The notes under the pieces were generated by a model. That model was not told the origin of the DNA and made no database searches. It worked only from the letters and a program-made list of their open reading frames with translations. From NCBI GenBank assembly GCA_963765375.1, contig CAVXVZ010000003.1, positions 744,001 through 808,000 of the forward strand: a stretch of DNA of 64,000 nt, in the 5' to 3' direction. This DNA is from Roseiarcus sp963765375 (GTDB taxonomy: Bacteria > Pseudomonadota > Alphaproteobacteria > Rhizobiales > Beijerinckiaceae). This document shows, piece after piece, positions 36,896 through 44,834 of the stretch (positions are counted from its first letter, which is position 1; each line of letters begins with the position of its first letter). The position numbers and the translations under genes were made by a program.

Positions 36896-37115
36896 GTATA
36901 ATCCAAGCCAAACCCGAATTTAGCCAAATCCAGCAAAGCCCAGCCGGCGCCGAGCCAAATCCATCAAAGAAAAAGGCTTTGATTCCCTTTTGATTCCCTT
37001 TGCGGGATTGAGCCTTTTCAATGGGTTATGCCGACGCCCCGGGGCAAAAAGATCTTTTGCCTCGCCTTCCCTCGCTGTCAGCTTCCGCCCACGGCCGCCG
37101 CGCCTTGCCATCGGG
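36896..37115 (+). repeat. Dispersed repeat, copy 2
   Basis: Counterpart of the repeat at 28610-28827, in the opposite orientation. It begins ataatccaagcc and includes aaatccagcaaagcccagcc, catcaaagaaaaaggctt and gagccttttcaa, ending near ccttgccat. Inside, the phrase gattccctttt is doubled at about 36,980-37,001. The pair brackets the acyP-thrS-xdh segment. It lies only about 20 bases past the parS site, separated by an AT-rich spacer. Confidence 0.75.
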
Positions 37116-37696
37116 ATGAGCCGTCCCACCATTCCTGCCTGCCTCGCTTTAAAGCCGCGCCTGGCGGCCATGGAGTGGAATTGCGAGCAGCATAACATTT
37201 ATCTGGAAAAACAGAAAGAGAATTCTGCCGGAGGTCCCGCCCGCTCGCGATTAACCAACTGACAATGAGAACGAATATCGGATGCGTGGCTTCGGCTTGG
37301 AAAGCCGCCTAGGCGATCGGACGGTTGCTATTTCTGGTTTTTTGCTGCGGGCTCAAGGCCCGGTCTTCTTCATCGTCGCATGGCTTCAGGCGACGAGCGG
37401 ATGAGATCAAGGGCCTCCGGCGGCCGGCTCCTTGGCGTTCGAAGCGCCGCCGGCCGAGAACACGGGTGGCCTTCTGAATTTCGCGCGTCAGAGGCCCGAC
37501 GCAATCGAGCCCGTCCAGGCGGCGCGTTGCGTGATCCGCGTCACGGTGGAATGTGAAGAATTCGACTATTGTGATCTTGCTCAATTCCAGGGTGGCGTTG
37601 GTGGCGGGGGAAAAAGAATTTCGTTCGACGCAGCGGAAGCGCCCGCGTCGGTCAAGCAAGAAGTCAAAGCGCGAAAATATCACTGGGGTGCAAACG
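37116..37696 (+). other. Intergenic region upstream of the tripartite hydrolase gene
   Basis: About 580 bases without a supported gene. It should contain the promoter of the gene at 37697. Reading frames through it lack ribosome-binding sites or similarity. Upstream of the chosen start, the frame of the next gene stays open back to 37553 with an unlikely Lys/Arg-rich peptide (RKRPRRSSKKSKR). No terminator or riboswitch was recognised. Confidence 0.4.
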
Positions 37697-40285
37697 ATGA
37701 GCACTGTTCTTCCTTTTGATCAGAGCGCGGCTTCGCTTTATGGCCAGTTCATTCAGACGGCCTACAGCATGCAGTCGAACGCGCCGAACAACCAGACGCC
37801 TCCGCTCACCGGCGATTTCCCGCCCGGCTACAAGATGGCGGCCTGGGTCCAGATGAAGGACTTCATCATCGAGAGCACCGGCCCAGTATTTTACGGCATC
37901 GTCGCCCAGAGCATTCTCCACCCCGAGCAATATGTGGTCGCGATCCGCGGCACTTCGGACTGGGTCGAGTGGTGGGATGACGTCAACGCGCTCGGCAAGA
38001 TACCGTTCAAGATTCCAAACTGCGGCAATGTCGCGGCGGGATTCGCCCGCATCTACGACACGCTGCAGCTCGTCGAATATGCGCCTGCCGTGACGGCCGC
38101 GCCGGCCCCGCGGCTCGCGGCAGCCGGCTCCTTCGCCCAGCAGATCGCGGCTCTCGTCCGCGCTCACACGCCGCAGGCGGCCGTGCGCGCGGGGGATGGC
38201 GTCAACCCGTTCGGTCCGACCGCCTCCGTCGAGATCACCGGTCACAGCCTCGGCGCCGCGTTGGCCACGCTCTACGCAATGGAGAACGGCAAGACCGCGC
38301 AGATCGCCAATCCGATGCTGTGCACTTTCGCTTCCCCGCTGGTGGGCGATGCGACTTTCGCCTCGGTGTTCAACGCGCTCAACCTGACATCGTGGCGCGT
38401 GGACAACGTGATGGACCTCGTCACCAAGGGTCCGCCGGAGATTCTCGGCTTCGTTCACGTTCAGACGGTCACGTCGGTAAATTCGGCCTTCAAGGTTTTG
38501 CCAACTCCCGGGTGCTGGCACTCGCTTGCGACCTATCTCAACCTGATCGATCCGACGAAACCGATCGACGCCTCCTGCCGCCTGCCGTTCACGCTGCCGG
38601 CGCCGCAGCCAGCCGCCGCCGGAGCCCTCGCGGCGCCGGTGGTCGGGATGCAGATCAGCGCCGCGCCAACGCCGGTCCCGAGCCCGACGCCGCCGCTCGC
38701 GGAAGTCCTCGCCGCGCCGCCGGCGCCCGTGTTTGGACCGGTTGCGATCGATCTCTATCAGGGCGACAACGTCCAGGACACGCCGGGACCGCTCGGGGGC
38801 TTCGCCCGCGTCAAGGCGAAGGGGATCGCATTTCTCCTGCACAAGGCGAGCGAGGGCGTCAGCGTCGTCGATTCCCGCTACCAGGCCCGCCGGGCCGCGT
38901 GGATGGATGGAATCCCGATTCCCGTGAAGGACGTGAACGGCGCGGTTCTTCAGCTCACGCCGAAGTTCGCCGCCTATCACTTCCTGATCGGCGAGGATCC
39001 CGTCGCCGAGGCCAGACATTTCCTCGCGACGGCCCAGCTCAAGCCAGGCGACGACGCGGCCGTCGACTGGGAGCAGAGCGCCGGGAGGCCGCCGCCGACC
39101 GCCGACGCGGTCGATGCGTTCTGCAGCGTGGTCGAAGCGGCGCTCGGTTTTCCGATGATCGTCTATTCGGGAAATGTCGCCAAGGAGCAACTGAAGGGCG
39201 TCGATACGCGGTTCTCGAGACGCCGCCTGTGGCTCGCCCAGTATAGCCGGACGTTCCAGGTCCAGGAATCGTGGTCCTTCCCGTGGCTCTGGCAGGACGA
39301 CGGCGACGACGGCGGGCCGGGGCCGCACACGATCGATGGCATCGACGGCTTTTGCGACAATTCGACCGTCGCCGGGCCAATGACCGTCACGCGCCTGCAC
39401 GCGGAATGGGGCGGCAAGAAGCCGCTCGCGGCGCCGGTGGTGATCGGACGCGCGTCCATGGGCGCGGATGCGCAGCCGGCGACGAAAATCGTCCGGCGCA
39501 AGATCGCAGGTTACGGCTGGAAGCCCGATCTGCCCGACCAGCGCGACTTCACCTACTGCGTTCCGCCAAGCGTCGTGCAGAGCGCGACCGGGGCGATCGA
39601 CCTGCGGGCGCAATGTCCGCCCGTGTATGACCAGGGGCAGATCGGCAGCTGCACGGCGAATGCGATCGCGGCGGCGCTCGAATTCGACATGATGAAGCAG
39701 AGCCAGGCGGCGTTCACGCCCTCCCGACTGTTCATCTACTACAACGAAAGGGACATGGAAGGGACGACCGGTTCGGACTCCGGCGCCTATATTCGCGACG
39801 GCATCAAGAGCGTGGCGAACCTAGGCGACTGCCCGGAGACCGAATGGCCGTATGACGGAAGCGCGGCGCCCGGCGGCGTGTTCGCTCCGGGGGCGAAGGC
39901 CGCAACACGGCCGTCCGACCCATGCTACACCAATGCGGTCCAGCACAAGGCGCTGACCTATCTGTCGATCGACCAGAACCTCGCCGACATGAAGGGCTGT
40001 CTGGCCTCGGGATATCCGTTCGTATTCGGCTTCTCGGTCTATTCGAGCTTCGAATCTCAGCAGGTCGCGACGAGCGGGATTCTCGGCTTGCCCGGCGCGG
40101 ATGAGTCGTTGATCGGCGGACATGCGGTGATGGCGGTCGGCTACGACGACAGCAATTTCCGGTTCCTGATCCGCAACTCGTGGGGGCCGGACTGGGGGCT
40201 GGGAGGCTATTTCTATATGCCCTACTCCTACCTTTTGGACGACAATCTGGCAAACGACTTCTGGACGATCCGGACCGTCGCCTGA
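37697..40285 (+). CDS. Tripartite lipase - GH25 muramidase - papain-like peptidase
   Basis: An 862-residue protein starting at the ATG at 37697 behind GGGGTG. Residues about 10-300 are a class 3 (fungal-type) lipase: nucleophile Ser184 in GHSLGAA, likely Asp240 in VMDLV and His275 in CWHSL. A Pro/Ala linker (300-345) leads to a GH25 lysozyme-like domain (about 346-560): IDLYQG with Asp352, KASEG, AYHF, and Asp457/Glu459 in VDWE, then WLAQY. After a second linker comes a C1 papain-like peptidase (about 605-862): Cys652 in DQGQIGSCTANA, His809 in GGHAVMAVGY and Asn827 in RNSWGPDWG. All three catalytic sets look complete. No Sec signal, membrane helix or known T6SS or Rhs marker is visible. A chagasin-type inhibitor gene lies tail-to-tail 18 bases away. 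A toxin acting on lipid, cell wall and protein is inferred, not shown. Confidence 0.88.
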   Translation: MSTVLPFDQSAASLYGQFIQTAYSMQSNAPNNQTPPLTGDFPPGYKMAAWVQMKDFIIESTGPVFYGIVAQSILHPEQYVVAIRGTSDWVEWWDDVNALGKIPFKIPNCGNVAAGFARIYDTLQLVEYAPAVTAAPAPRLAAAGSFAQQIAALVRAHTPQAAVRAGDGVNPFGPTASVEITGHSLGAALATLYAMENGKTAQIANPMLCTFASPLVGDATFASVFNALNLTSWRVDNVMDLVTKGPPEILGFVHVQTVTSVNSAFKVLPTPGCWHSLATYLNLIDPTKPIDASCRLPFTLPAPQPAAAGALAAPVVGMQISAAPTPVPSPTPPLAEVLAAPPAPVFGPVAIDLYQGDNVQDTPGPLGGFARVKAKGIAFLLHKASEGVSVVDSRYQARRAAWMDGIPIPVKDVNGAVLQLTPKFAAYHFLIGEDPVAEARHFLATAQLKPGDDAAVDWEQSAGRPPPTADAVDAFCSVVEAALGFPMIVYSGNVAKEQLKGVDTRFSRRRLWLAQYSRTFQVQESWSFPWLWQDDGDDGGPGPHTIDGIDGFCDNSTVAGPMTVTRLHAEWGGKKPLAAPVVIGRASMGADAQPATKIVRRKIAGYGWKPDLPDQRDFTYCVPPSVVQSATGAIDLRAQCPPVYDQGQIGSCTANAIAAALEFDMMKQSQAAFTPSRLFIYYNERDMEGTTGSDSGAYIRDGIKSVANLGDCPETEWPYDGSAAPGGVFAPGAKAATRPSDPCYTNAVQHKALTYLSIDQNLADMKGCLASGYPFVFGFSVYSSFESQQVATSGILGLPGADESLIGGHAVMAVGYDDSNFRFLIRNSWGPDWGLGGYFYMPYSYLLDDNLANDFWTIRTVA

Positions 40286-40293
40286 TCCCGCCG

Positions 40294-40317
40294 CCGAGGC
40301 CGCTCATCCGGCCTCGG
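40294..40317. terminator. Shared hairpin between the hydrolase and inhibitor genes
   Basis: A perfect nine-base stem (ccgaggccg with cggcctcgg, six-base loop) lies at the meeting point of two convergent genes. It sits 8 bases beyond the hydrolase stop and reaches into the last codons of the inhibitor gene on the other strand. It can end transcription from both sides, although there is no clear T-run. Confidence 0.55.
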
Positions 40318-40624
40318 CCTCGATCGTGACGCTGAAGGTCCTGGTCGAGGTCTTCTCCCAACTGCGCTTGAGCTCGAGCCTCAGCACCGCCTTGCCCGGC
40401 TTGTCGGCGACGATGGTCAAGAACCTGACGCCGCCGGCGCCCGCGCCCGCGCCCGCGACGGACGCTTCGAAGGAGTCGGCGAGGATTCGCAGCCCGGCCG
40501 TGACGTCCGGCTGCATTTGCCACCGGTATCCGGTCGTAGGGTTCTCGGACAGCTGCAGCCTTATCGGGTCGCCGACCCGGGCTCGCGCGACGCCGTTGTC
40601 GTAGGTCTCATCGATCGTCAGCAT
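40304..40624 (-). CDS. Chagasin-type (I42) cysteine peptidase inhibitor
   Basis: A 106-residue beta-sandwich protein of the chagasin/amoebiasin family, whose members inhibit C1 papain-like peptidases with three loops. All three are visible: NPTTGYRW near residue 29, a Gly-rich loop GAGAGAGGVRFL near residue 62 and the third loop as KRSWEK (RPW in most members) near residue 85. The start at 40624 is preferred; a longer in-frame start at 40678 adds 18 residues without a signal peptide. The protein is therefore probably cytoplasmic, unlike many periplasmic or secreted chagasins. It lies convergent to the papain-domain enzyme, suggesting that it protects the producer. Confidence 0.85.
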   Translation of the reverse strand: MLTIDETYDNGVARARVGDPIRLQLSENPTTGYRWQMQPDVTAGLRILADSFEASVAGAGAGAGGVRFLTIVADKPGKAVLRLELKRSWEKTSTRTFSVTIEAEAG

Positions 40625-40714
40625 GGTCAGCGCTCTCTTGTCCGTCTCTTCGCCGCGAGAGAAGCGCGCCGGGAGCAATCGGGCTGTCTGCGACCCGCGC
40701 GGCGATCACTTCGA

Positions 40715-41461
40715 TCAGCGCTTGCGCGCGACGCGCTTCCTCTTCGCGGGGGCCTTGGCCTTTGCTTTGGTTTTCGCCCTTGCTTTGGCCGGCGGGGCGA
40801 TCCGCGTTTCGATGTCCGACCCATTGGACTTCAGGCGCTCGGCGATCCGGGCGACTTCCTCGTCGGAGAGAATCGCCGGCCGGCCGACCGAAAGGGCGAT
40901 CGCGTAGAGTTTCGCCAACGTTTCGAGCTCGCGCGCCCGGACCAGCGCGGCCTCGATCGTCGCGCCGGTGACGAGCGCGCAATAATTGCTGAGGAGCGCC
41001 GCGTGGCCTTGGCCGAGCGCCTCGAGCGTGAGGCCGGCGAGCTCGGTCGTCCCGGCGGGGGCGTATCTGGCGCAGCGCACGACGGGGCCGCCGAACAGCG
41101 CGATCATCGAATGGGCGGCGGGAATATCCCTGCGCGCCATCGCCATCGCCGTCGCGTAGGGCGACTGGAACCGCACGATCGCGCCGATGTCGGGGCGGGC
41201 GCGGGCGATGTCGAGGTGGATGCGCCATTCGGCCGACGGCTTCAGCGGGCCCTTCCAGGCGCCGTATTCGCCGACCAGCGGCATGCGGGCGATCATCGCC
41301 GGCCGGAGGCTGGCGTAGTTGGCGCCGCTCGGGGTGATGAGGAGCGAACCGTCGGAACGCGCCGAAATGTCGCTGCGCGACGCGCCGCCAAACCCGGCGG
41401 CGACGACGCTCGCGCAATGGGCGATGATCGATTCACGCAGAGCTTTCTCGCTAGCCGCCAT
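40715..41461 (-). CDS. Class II aldolase/adducin-fold protein lacking the metal ligands
   Basis: A 248-residue homologue of class II aldolases such as FucA and AraD. The fold signature is clear: DISARSDGSLLITPSGANY near residue 30 and PSAEWRIHLDIARARPDIGAIV near residue 75 with the catalytic-type Glu kept. The zinc-ligand motif normally HTHSPYA reads RFQSPYA, and the later NHG motif reads NYC, so the three metal histidines are gone. The C-terminal 25 residues are a Lys/Arg/Ala tail (KARAKTKAKAKAPAKRKR). It is likely non-enzymatic or altered, possibly with nucleic-acid contact. It lies 90 bases upstream of the inhibitor gene in the same direction, so they may be cotranscribed. Confidence 0.8.
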   Translation of the reverse strand: MAASEKALRESIIAHCASVVAAGFGGASRSDISARSDGSLLITPSGANYASLRPAMIARMPLVGEYGAWKGPLKPSAEWRIHLDIARARPDIGAIVRFQSPYATAMAMARRDIPAAHSMIALFGGPVVRCARYAPAGTTELAGLTLEALGQGHAALLSNYCALVTGATIEAALVRARELETLAKLYAIALSVGRPAILSDEEVARIAERLKSNGSDIETRIAPPAKARAKTKAKAKAPAKRKRVARKR

Positions 41462-41683
41462 GTCCCCCGCATTCGCTGAGTCGCGATCGCGCGTGAAAAC
41501 GCTTTTGAGGGGGTATTGCTCGGAAAATCAAGCGGTCGGGGCAGCCGCGTGAAGTTTACGGCGCCAACCTATCTGCAGAGTCGCACTCGCTTTCGGCCGA
41601 CCTCTGGGCCGGCGTAGCAAGCATTCGCGATCAAAACAGCGGGGCCGATCCTGCGTGCGTTTGGCGGGTTGACTTCGCGAACG

Positions 41684-41720
41684 TGCACAATTATGTGCAT
41701 GTTTGATCTTGTTTATGCAC
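41684..41720. promoter_or_regulatory. Inverted repeats upstream of the DeoR gene, candidate operator
   Basis: Three TGCAC/TGCAT half-sites lie together: TGCAC at 41684-41688, GTGCA at 41695-41699 (six bases apart, inverted) and ATGCAC at 41715-41720, inverted to the GTGCAT at 41695-41700 with a 14-base spacer. They surround the start of the DeoR-type gene. Autoregulation by this protein is a plausible reading. If translation starts at the later ATG (41730), all half-sites lie in the leader. Confidence 0.45.
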
Positions 41721-42506
41721 GATATCCATATGACGCTCGAATCCCCACTCGCCCGGCGAGACGTCATCCTCGGCCGTCTGGCGCAGGGCCAATCCGTCGT
41801 GGCGGCGGCGCTCGCGCTCGAGTTCGAGGTGTCGGAGGACGCCATCCGCCGAGATCTGCGCGCTCTTGCGGCGGAGGGTCGATGTCGGCGAGTTTATGGC
41901 GGCGCGCTGCCGCTGTCGAAGGCGACGGCGCCGATGGCGGCGCGGATGGAGGAAGCGCGCGATCGCAAGCAAGCCCTCGCGCGCAAGGCGGCTTCGCTCG
42001 TAAAGCCGGGACAGTTCGTGTTCCTCGACAGCGGCAGCACCAATCTGGCGCTCGTCTCCTGCCTGCCCGAGGACTTCGAACTGACGATCGCGACGAATTC
42101 AATCGACATCGCCGCCGCCGCCCTGCGGCGGTCTGACCTGCGCCTCATCATGGTCGGCGGCGCGGTCGATAACGGCGTCGGCGGCTGCGTTGACGCGCCA
42201 GCGACGTTGAGCCTCATGCAGATGAACATCGATCTCGGGGTGCTTGGGGCCTGCGCGGTTTCCTCCGCGAGCGGGGTTAGCGCCCATGACCTCTCCGACG
42301 CCACCTTCAAGCGCGCGCTGTTGGCGGCGAGCAGGAGCCGCGTCGTCCTCGCCACCAGCGATAAATTCGCCGAGCGGGCGCCGCATCGCGTCGCCGAACT
42401 GAAGGACATCGACACCTTCGTCGTCGAGCACGACGCGGCCAGGGAGGAGCTCGACAAACTGGCCGCGGCCGGCTGCGAGGTCCTGATGGCCGACCAACCG
42501 GCATGA
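41715..42506 (+). CDS. DeoR-family transcriptional regulator
   Basis: A 263-residue repressor-type protein with an N-terminal winged-helix DNA-binding domain (residues about 10-65; FEVSEDAIRRDLRALAAEG, with VYGGAL after it) and a C-terminal sugar-phosphate-sensing DeoRC domain with DSGSTNLALVSCL and IATNSID. An ATG at 41730 is an alternative start. Its stop overlaps the following transporter gene by four bases (ATGA), so the two are one operon and the regulator probably controls the transporter. The effector is likely a phosphorylated sugar by family, but which one is unknown. Confidence 0.9.
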   Translation: MHDIHMTLESPLARRDVILGRLAQGQSVVAAALALEFEVSEDAIRRDLRALAAEGRCRRVYGGALPLSKATAPMAARMEEARDRKQALARKAASLVKPGQFVFLDSGSTNLALVSCLPEDFELTIATNSIDIAAAALRRSDLRLIMVGGAVDNGVGGCVDAPATLSLMQMNIDLGVLGACAVSSASGVSAHDLSDATFKRALLAASRSRVVLATSDKFAERAPHRVAELKDIDTFVVEHDAAREELDKLAAAGCEVLMADQPA

Positions 42507-43702
42507 GCCTCGGCGCGGAAACGCCATTTCGAGTTTCGGCCCCGCCGACAGCGGATAGGCCGGAAACGCGGCTTGCGACGCGGCTCGCCTTTCTGGTGGC
42601 GGGCTTTGGCGTCGCCTGCTGGGCGCCGCTCGTTCCCTTCGCCAAGGAAAGGCTTCGCGTCGACGACGGCGCGTTGGGACTGCTGCTGCTCTGCCTCGGC
42701 TTGGGTTCCGTCGCGGCGATGCTCCTGGCGGGCGCCATCAACGCGCGGTACGGCAGCAGACCCATCATCCTCGTCGGCGGGTTCGGTCTTGCTGTCCTGT
42801 TGCCGTTGCTTGTCGTGGCCGGATCGCCGGTAACGCTGGGGCTGACGCTTCTCGCGTTTGGCGCGGCGCTGGGCTCCCTCGATGTCGCGATGAACATTCA
42901 TGCGGTCGAGGTGGAGCGCGCCGCCGCCAAGCCGCTCATGTCAGGCTTCCATGCCCTGTTCAGCGTTGGCGGCTTCGCCGGCGCGACGCTGATTACCTTC
43001 CTTATCTCGCTGAACATTGCCCCGATTGCGAGCACGTTGTTTGCGTCGATGTTGATGGCGATTGCGATGGCTTTCGCGGCTCCCCGTTTGCTCCGCGCCT
43101 CGCATTCCGAGAAGGCGCCACTGATCGTCGCGCCACACGGAATCGTGCTCCTGCTCGCGGCTCTGGCCTTGGTGATGTTTCTCGTCGAAGCCGCGATTCT
43201 CGACTGGAGCGCCTTGCTCGTCACCGGCAAGGGGCTCGTCAGCGAGGCGCGGGGAGGACTCGGCTATTCGATCTTCGCCCTCGCCATGACCGCGGGACGG
43301 TTCAGCGGCGATTACGTCTCGGTGCGGATCGGCGATCGCGCGATTTTGTTTTGGGGCGGCCTCGCGACGATCGGAGGCCTCGCCCTTGTTCTATCGGCGC
43401 CGATCGCCTCAGTCGCCATGGGCGGTTTTCTGCTGGTCGGCCTGGGAGCATCGAACATCGTGCCGGTGCTGTTCCGCGGCGCTGGCGCGCAGCGGGTGAT
43501 GCCGACGGGCCTTGCGGTCGCAGCCATCACGACCGCCGGCTACGCGGGCAATCTTGTCGGCCCGGCTCTGATCGGCTTCGTCGCCAAAGCGGCGGGGCTT
43601 CCGGTCGCGTTTTGGCTGCTCGCCGCGCTCCTCGGCGCAGTCGTCTTGAGCGCGCGAGCCGTTACGGCTACGAGCCTGAAAGGAGTCGGCCAGGCAGCCT
43701 AA
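42503..43702 (+). CDS. MFS transporter, YbjJ-like
   Basis: A 399-residue inner-membrane protein of the major facilitator superfamily with about 12 hydrophobic helices. The loop between helices 2 and 3 carries the typical INARYGSRP motif. FGAALGSLDVAMNIHAVEVE near residue 115 and SGFHALFSVGGFAGA near residue 150 resemble the YbjJ group. The ATG overlaps the regulator's stop. The substrate is unknown; linkage to DeoR suggests a sugar or related small molecule. Confidence 0.88.
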   Translation: MSLGAETPFRVSAPPTADRPETRLATRLAFLVAGFGVACWAPLVPFAKERLRVDDGALGLLLLCLGLGSVAAMLLAGAINARYGSRPIILVGGFGLAVLLPLLVVAGSPVTLGLTLLAFGAALGSLDVAMNIHAVEVERAAAKPLMSGFHALFSVGGFAGATLITFLISLNIAPIASTLFASMLMAIAMAFAAPRLLRASHSEKAPLIVAPHGIVLLLAALALVMFLVEAAILDWSALLVTGKGLVSEARGGLGYSIFALAMTAGRFSGDYVSVRIGDRAILFWGGLATIGGLALVLSAPIASVAMGGFLLVGLGASNIVPVLFRGAGAQRVMPTGLAVAAITTAGYAGNLVGPALIGFVAKAAGLPVAFWLLAALLGAVVLSARAVTATSLKGVGQAA

Positions 43703-43761
43703 AGGATTGGCGCATGCGTTCGGCGCGGTGATCGACAACCCGCCCCAGGGACATATCGCTT

Positions 43762-44670
43762 ATGAGAGTGCAATTCCAAACCGTCGATGTCTTCGCTGAT
43801 CGGCAGTTCGGCGGCAACCCCTTGGCGGTGATTCCCGAAGCGCGCGGCCTTTCGGACGCTCAGATGCAGGCGATCGCCAATGAGTTCAATCTGGCTGAGA
43901 CAACCTTTGTGTTGCCTCCGAACGATCCCGCCAACACTGCCCGGGTGCGCATATTCACGCCGCGCGCCGAGATGCCGTTTGCGGGCCATCCAAACGTCGG
44001 CACGGCGTTTGTTTTGGCGCGCCAGGACAAGGTCTGCGGCAGGAGCTTCGATCGCCGGAACATGGTGTTCGAGGAAATAGCCGGACTCGTCCGAATGACA
44101 ATTGACGCGGATGATGGTCTCGTCACCGGAGCGGCTTTGGCCGCGCCCCAGCAATTTCGGATCATTCGCGATTTCGACGCCGCAATGATCGCGCAGGCAT
44201 GCTCGCTTGACCCGTCGGCTATTGAGTCGCGCCGGCATCCGCCATGTCTGGTCAGTTGCGGCGCGCCATTCGTCATCGCCGAAGTGCGCGATCGGGCGGC
44301 GCTGCGGCGAGCGCAACAGCGCATGGATGTCTTCCTTGCCCATTTGCCACGAGACGAGGCGACCGGAATTCATCTCTATGTCGAGGACGACGAAGAGGGC
44401 GCTGACTTTCAAACCCGAATGTTCGCGCCGCTGCATGGCGTGTTCGAAGACCCTGCGACCGGCAGCGCGAACGTCGCGCTTATCGGGCTCCTTGCCCATT
44501 TGCGGCCCGAATTGTCGTTGCGGCTCGAAGCCGCCATTGGACAGGGCATCGATCTGGGACGACCGAGCCGGATGCGGGCGGTCGCCGAAAAAACCGACGG
44601 CGTCGTTACTCGGACTTTCATTGGCGGCGACTGCAAGCCGGTGATGTCCGGCTGGATCGACCTCCAGTAG
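43762..44670 (+). CDS. PhzF-family isomerase/epimerase
   Basis: A 302-residue protein of the PhzF phenazine-biosynthesis-like family, whose two halves share a diaminopimelate-epimerase-like fold. The start VQFQTVDVFADRQFGGNPLAVI and the catalytic Glu in FNLAETTFV near residue 46 are typical, as are RIFTPRAEMPFAGHPNVGTAFV and DPATGSANVALIG. No phenazine genes are near, so a general isomerase role is more likely. It lies 59 bases after the transporter gene and could belong to the same unit. Confidence 0.9.
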   Translation: MRVQFQTVDVFADRQFGGNPLAVIPEARGLSDAQMQAIANEFNLAETTFVLPPNDPANTARVRIFTPRAEMPFAGHPNVGTAFVLARQDKVCGRSFDRRNMVFEEIAGLVRMTIDADDGLVTGAALAAPQQFRIIRDFDAAMIAQACSLDPSAIESRRHPPCLVSCGAPFVIAEVRDRAALRRAQQRMDVFLAHLPRDEATGIHLYVEDDEEGADFQTRMFAPLHGVFEDPATGSANVALIGLLAHLRPELSLRLEAAIGQGIDLGRPSRMRAVAEKTDGVVTRTFIGGDCKPVMSGWIDLQ

Positions 44671-44834
44671 AGCTTTTCTGCCGCCTCCTGAACACGTTGC
44701 CGGCGGACTCGTCAGTATGGCCTTGTTATCGGCCCGGCGCCGCGAGGCGGAGCGACCGTTGCAAAACCGTCGCGCTGGCGCGCCGCGTGGGCCTATAGTG
44801 GCGCCGTCCGGCGGCCGGCGCCAGAGGAGACAAA

